Source: JBBSJV01 sp038256935
GTDB taxonomy: Bacteria > Patescibacteriota > JACMRA01
Direction: 5' to 3'
Assembly: GCA_038256935.1 (NCBI GenBank)
Contig: JBBSJV010000024.1
Span: forward strand, 1 to 15,577
Length of the DNA stretch: 15,577 nt
Part shown: positions 15,394-15,577 of the stretch, piece by piece
Layout: every line of letters starts with the position of its first letter
Position numbering within the stretch: the stretch's first letter is position 1
Program-made: the position numbers and the translations under genes
The notes under the pieces: model-generated
What the model saw: the letters and a program-made list of their open reading frames with translations, nothing else
Databases searched by the model: none
Told to the model about the DNA's origin: nothing

Positions 15394-15577
15394 TGTCCCA
15401 ACCCCCATATACTAGACACTAGATTCCAAACTTTTAGGTTTGAGTATCTATCACTTGTAATCAAATCAATTTATGTCTAGTAATATACCCATGAAAGGAA
15501 AGAAATATCCTGCTGAATTAAAGCAGAAAGTTCTCGATGAAGTCATGAAAGGAAGAAGAGTAGCTGATATTGCTTCG
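15394..15577 (+). mobile_element. Left end of an insertion sequence, cut by window edge
   Basis: TGTCCCAACCCCCATATACT at 15394 has the TG start and C-rich look of an IS3-group terminal inverted repeat, and the OrfA transposase start follows 79 nt later. The right end is outside the window, so the repeat cannot be confirmed. The exact left boundary is an inference. Confidence 0.55.
15473..15577 (+). CDS. IS3-type transposase OrfA, N-terminal part only
   Basis: From the ATG at 15473 (an in-frame ATG at 15491 is an alternative) 35 codons are visible: MSSNIPMKGKKYPAELKQKV then LDEVMKGRRVADIAS at the window edge. The pattern 'K.Y..E.K..V..E...G.....IA' is the first part of the helix-turn-helix of IS3-family OrfA (HTH_Tnp_1), which binds the IS ends. 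OrfB and the right inverted repeat should follow outside the window. ATG context AATCAATTT has no ribosome site. The family call rests on a short segment, so a related HTH protein such as an IS630 or Tn3-like helper is not excluded. Confidence 0.75.
   Translation, partial: MSSNIPMKGKKYPAELKQKVLDEVMKGRRVADIAS

Noticed and set aside
1..15577. tRNA or rRNA genes
   Set aside because: No T-loop (GTTCRANNC) with matching acceptor arms and no rRNA signature stretches were noticed by eye on either strand.

Overview
This 15.6 kb window is AT-rich bacterial DNA. It looks like a Patescibacteria (CPR) type genome or a similar small-genome lineage. The reasons are a free-standing PrgI-family membrane protein, a YerC-type TrpR-like regulator, short intergenic regions with genes on both strands, TAA or TAG at every intact gene end, and almost no Shine-Dalgarno sequences. 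Several good -35/-10 promoters sit only 0 to 25 nt before a start codon, so leaderless or short-leader translation seems common. The lineage call is an inference. EF-G, RsmA and TrmB show only that it is bacterial.

Layout, left to right. 1-962 (minus): a secreted delta-60 repeat protein, cut by the window edge and broken by two one-base homopolymer contractions. 1140-4884: a GT4 glycosyltransferase, rsmA and trmB on the minus strand, with the PrgI-family gene opposite. A dispersed palindromic repeat lies in the gap at about 2465-2600, and a second copy lies near 9604-9662. 4896-6464 (minus): a large secreted protein with SH3-like and PA14-like regions. It is divergent from a SWIM zinc-finger protein (6553-7713), and the two share an intergenic palindrome made of back-to-back TTGACA boxes. 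7945-8295: a TrpR/YerC-like regulator with a strong terminator. 8356-9432 (minus): a GT28/MGDG-synthase-like glycosyltransferase. 9788-11902 (minus): fusA with its own terminator and promoter. 12001-12122: a 122-bp MITE-like element with perfect 20-bp terminal inverted repeats flanked by TA. 12189-12716: a membrane-anchored CAP-domain protein.

12772-15307 (minus) is the accessory part: three tandem, unrecognised genes (here A, B, C in transcription order). C has a degenerate NUDIX-like core. A has an in-frame TAA at codon 7. B has a one-base frameshift. C is open in frame right up to B's TAG stop and lacks an upstream ATG. At 15394 an insertion sequence begins, with the first codons of an IS3-type OrfA transposase running off the right edge.

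Together the window holds core translation genes (rsmA, trmB, fusA), cell-envelope genes (two glycosyltransferases and secreted CAP, PA14-like and delta-60 proteins) and a mobile or decaying segment at the right. The A-B-C cassette between a MITE and an IS is the best candidate for something undescribed, but its disrupted frames fit gene decay or sequence error at least as well.
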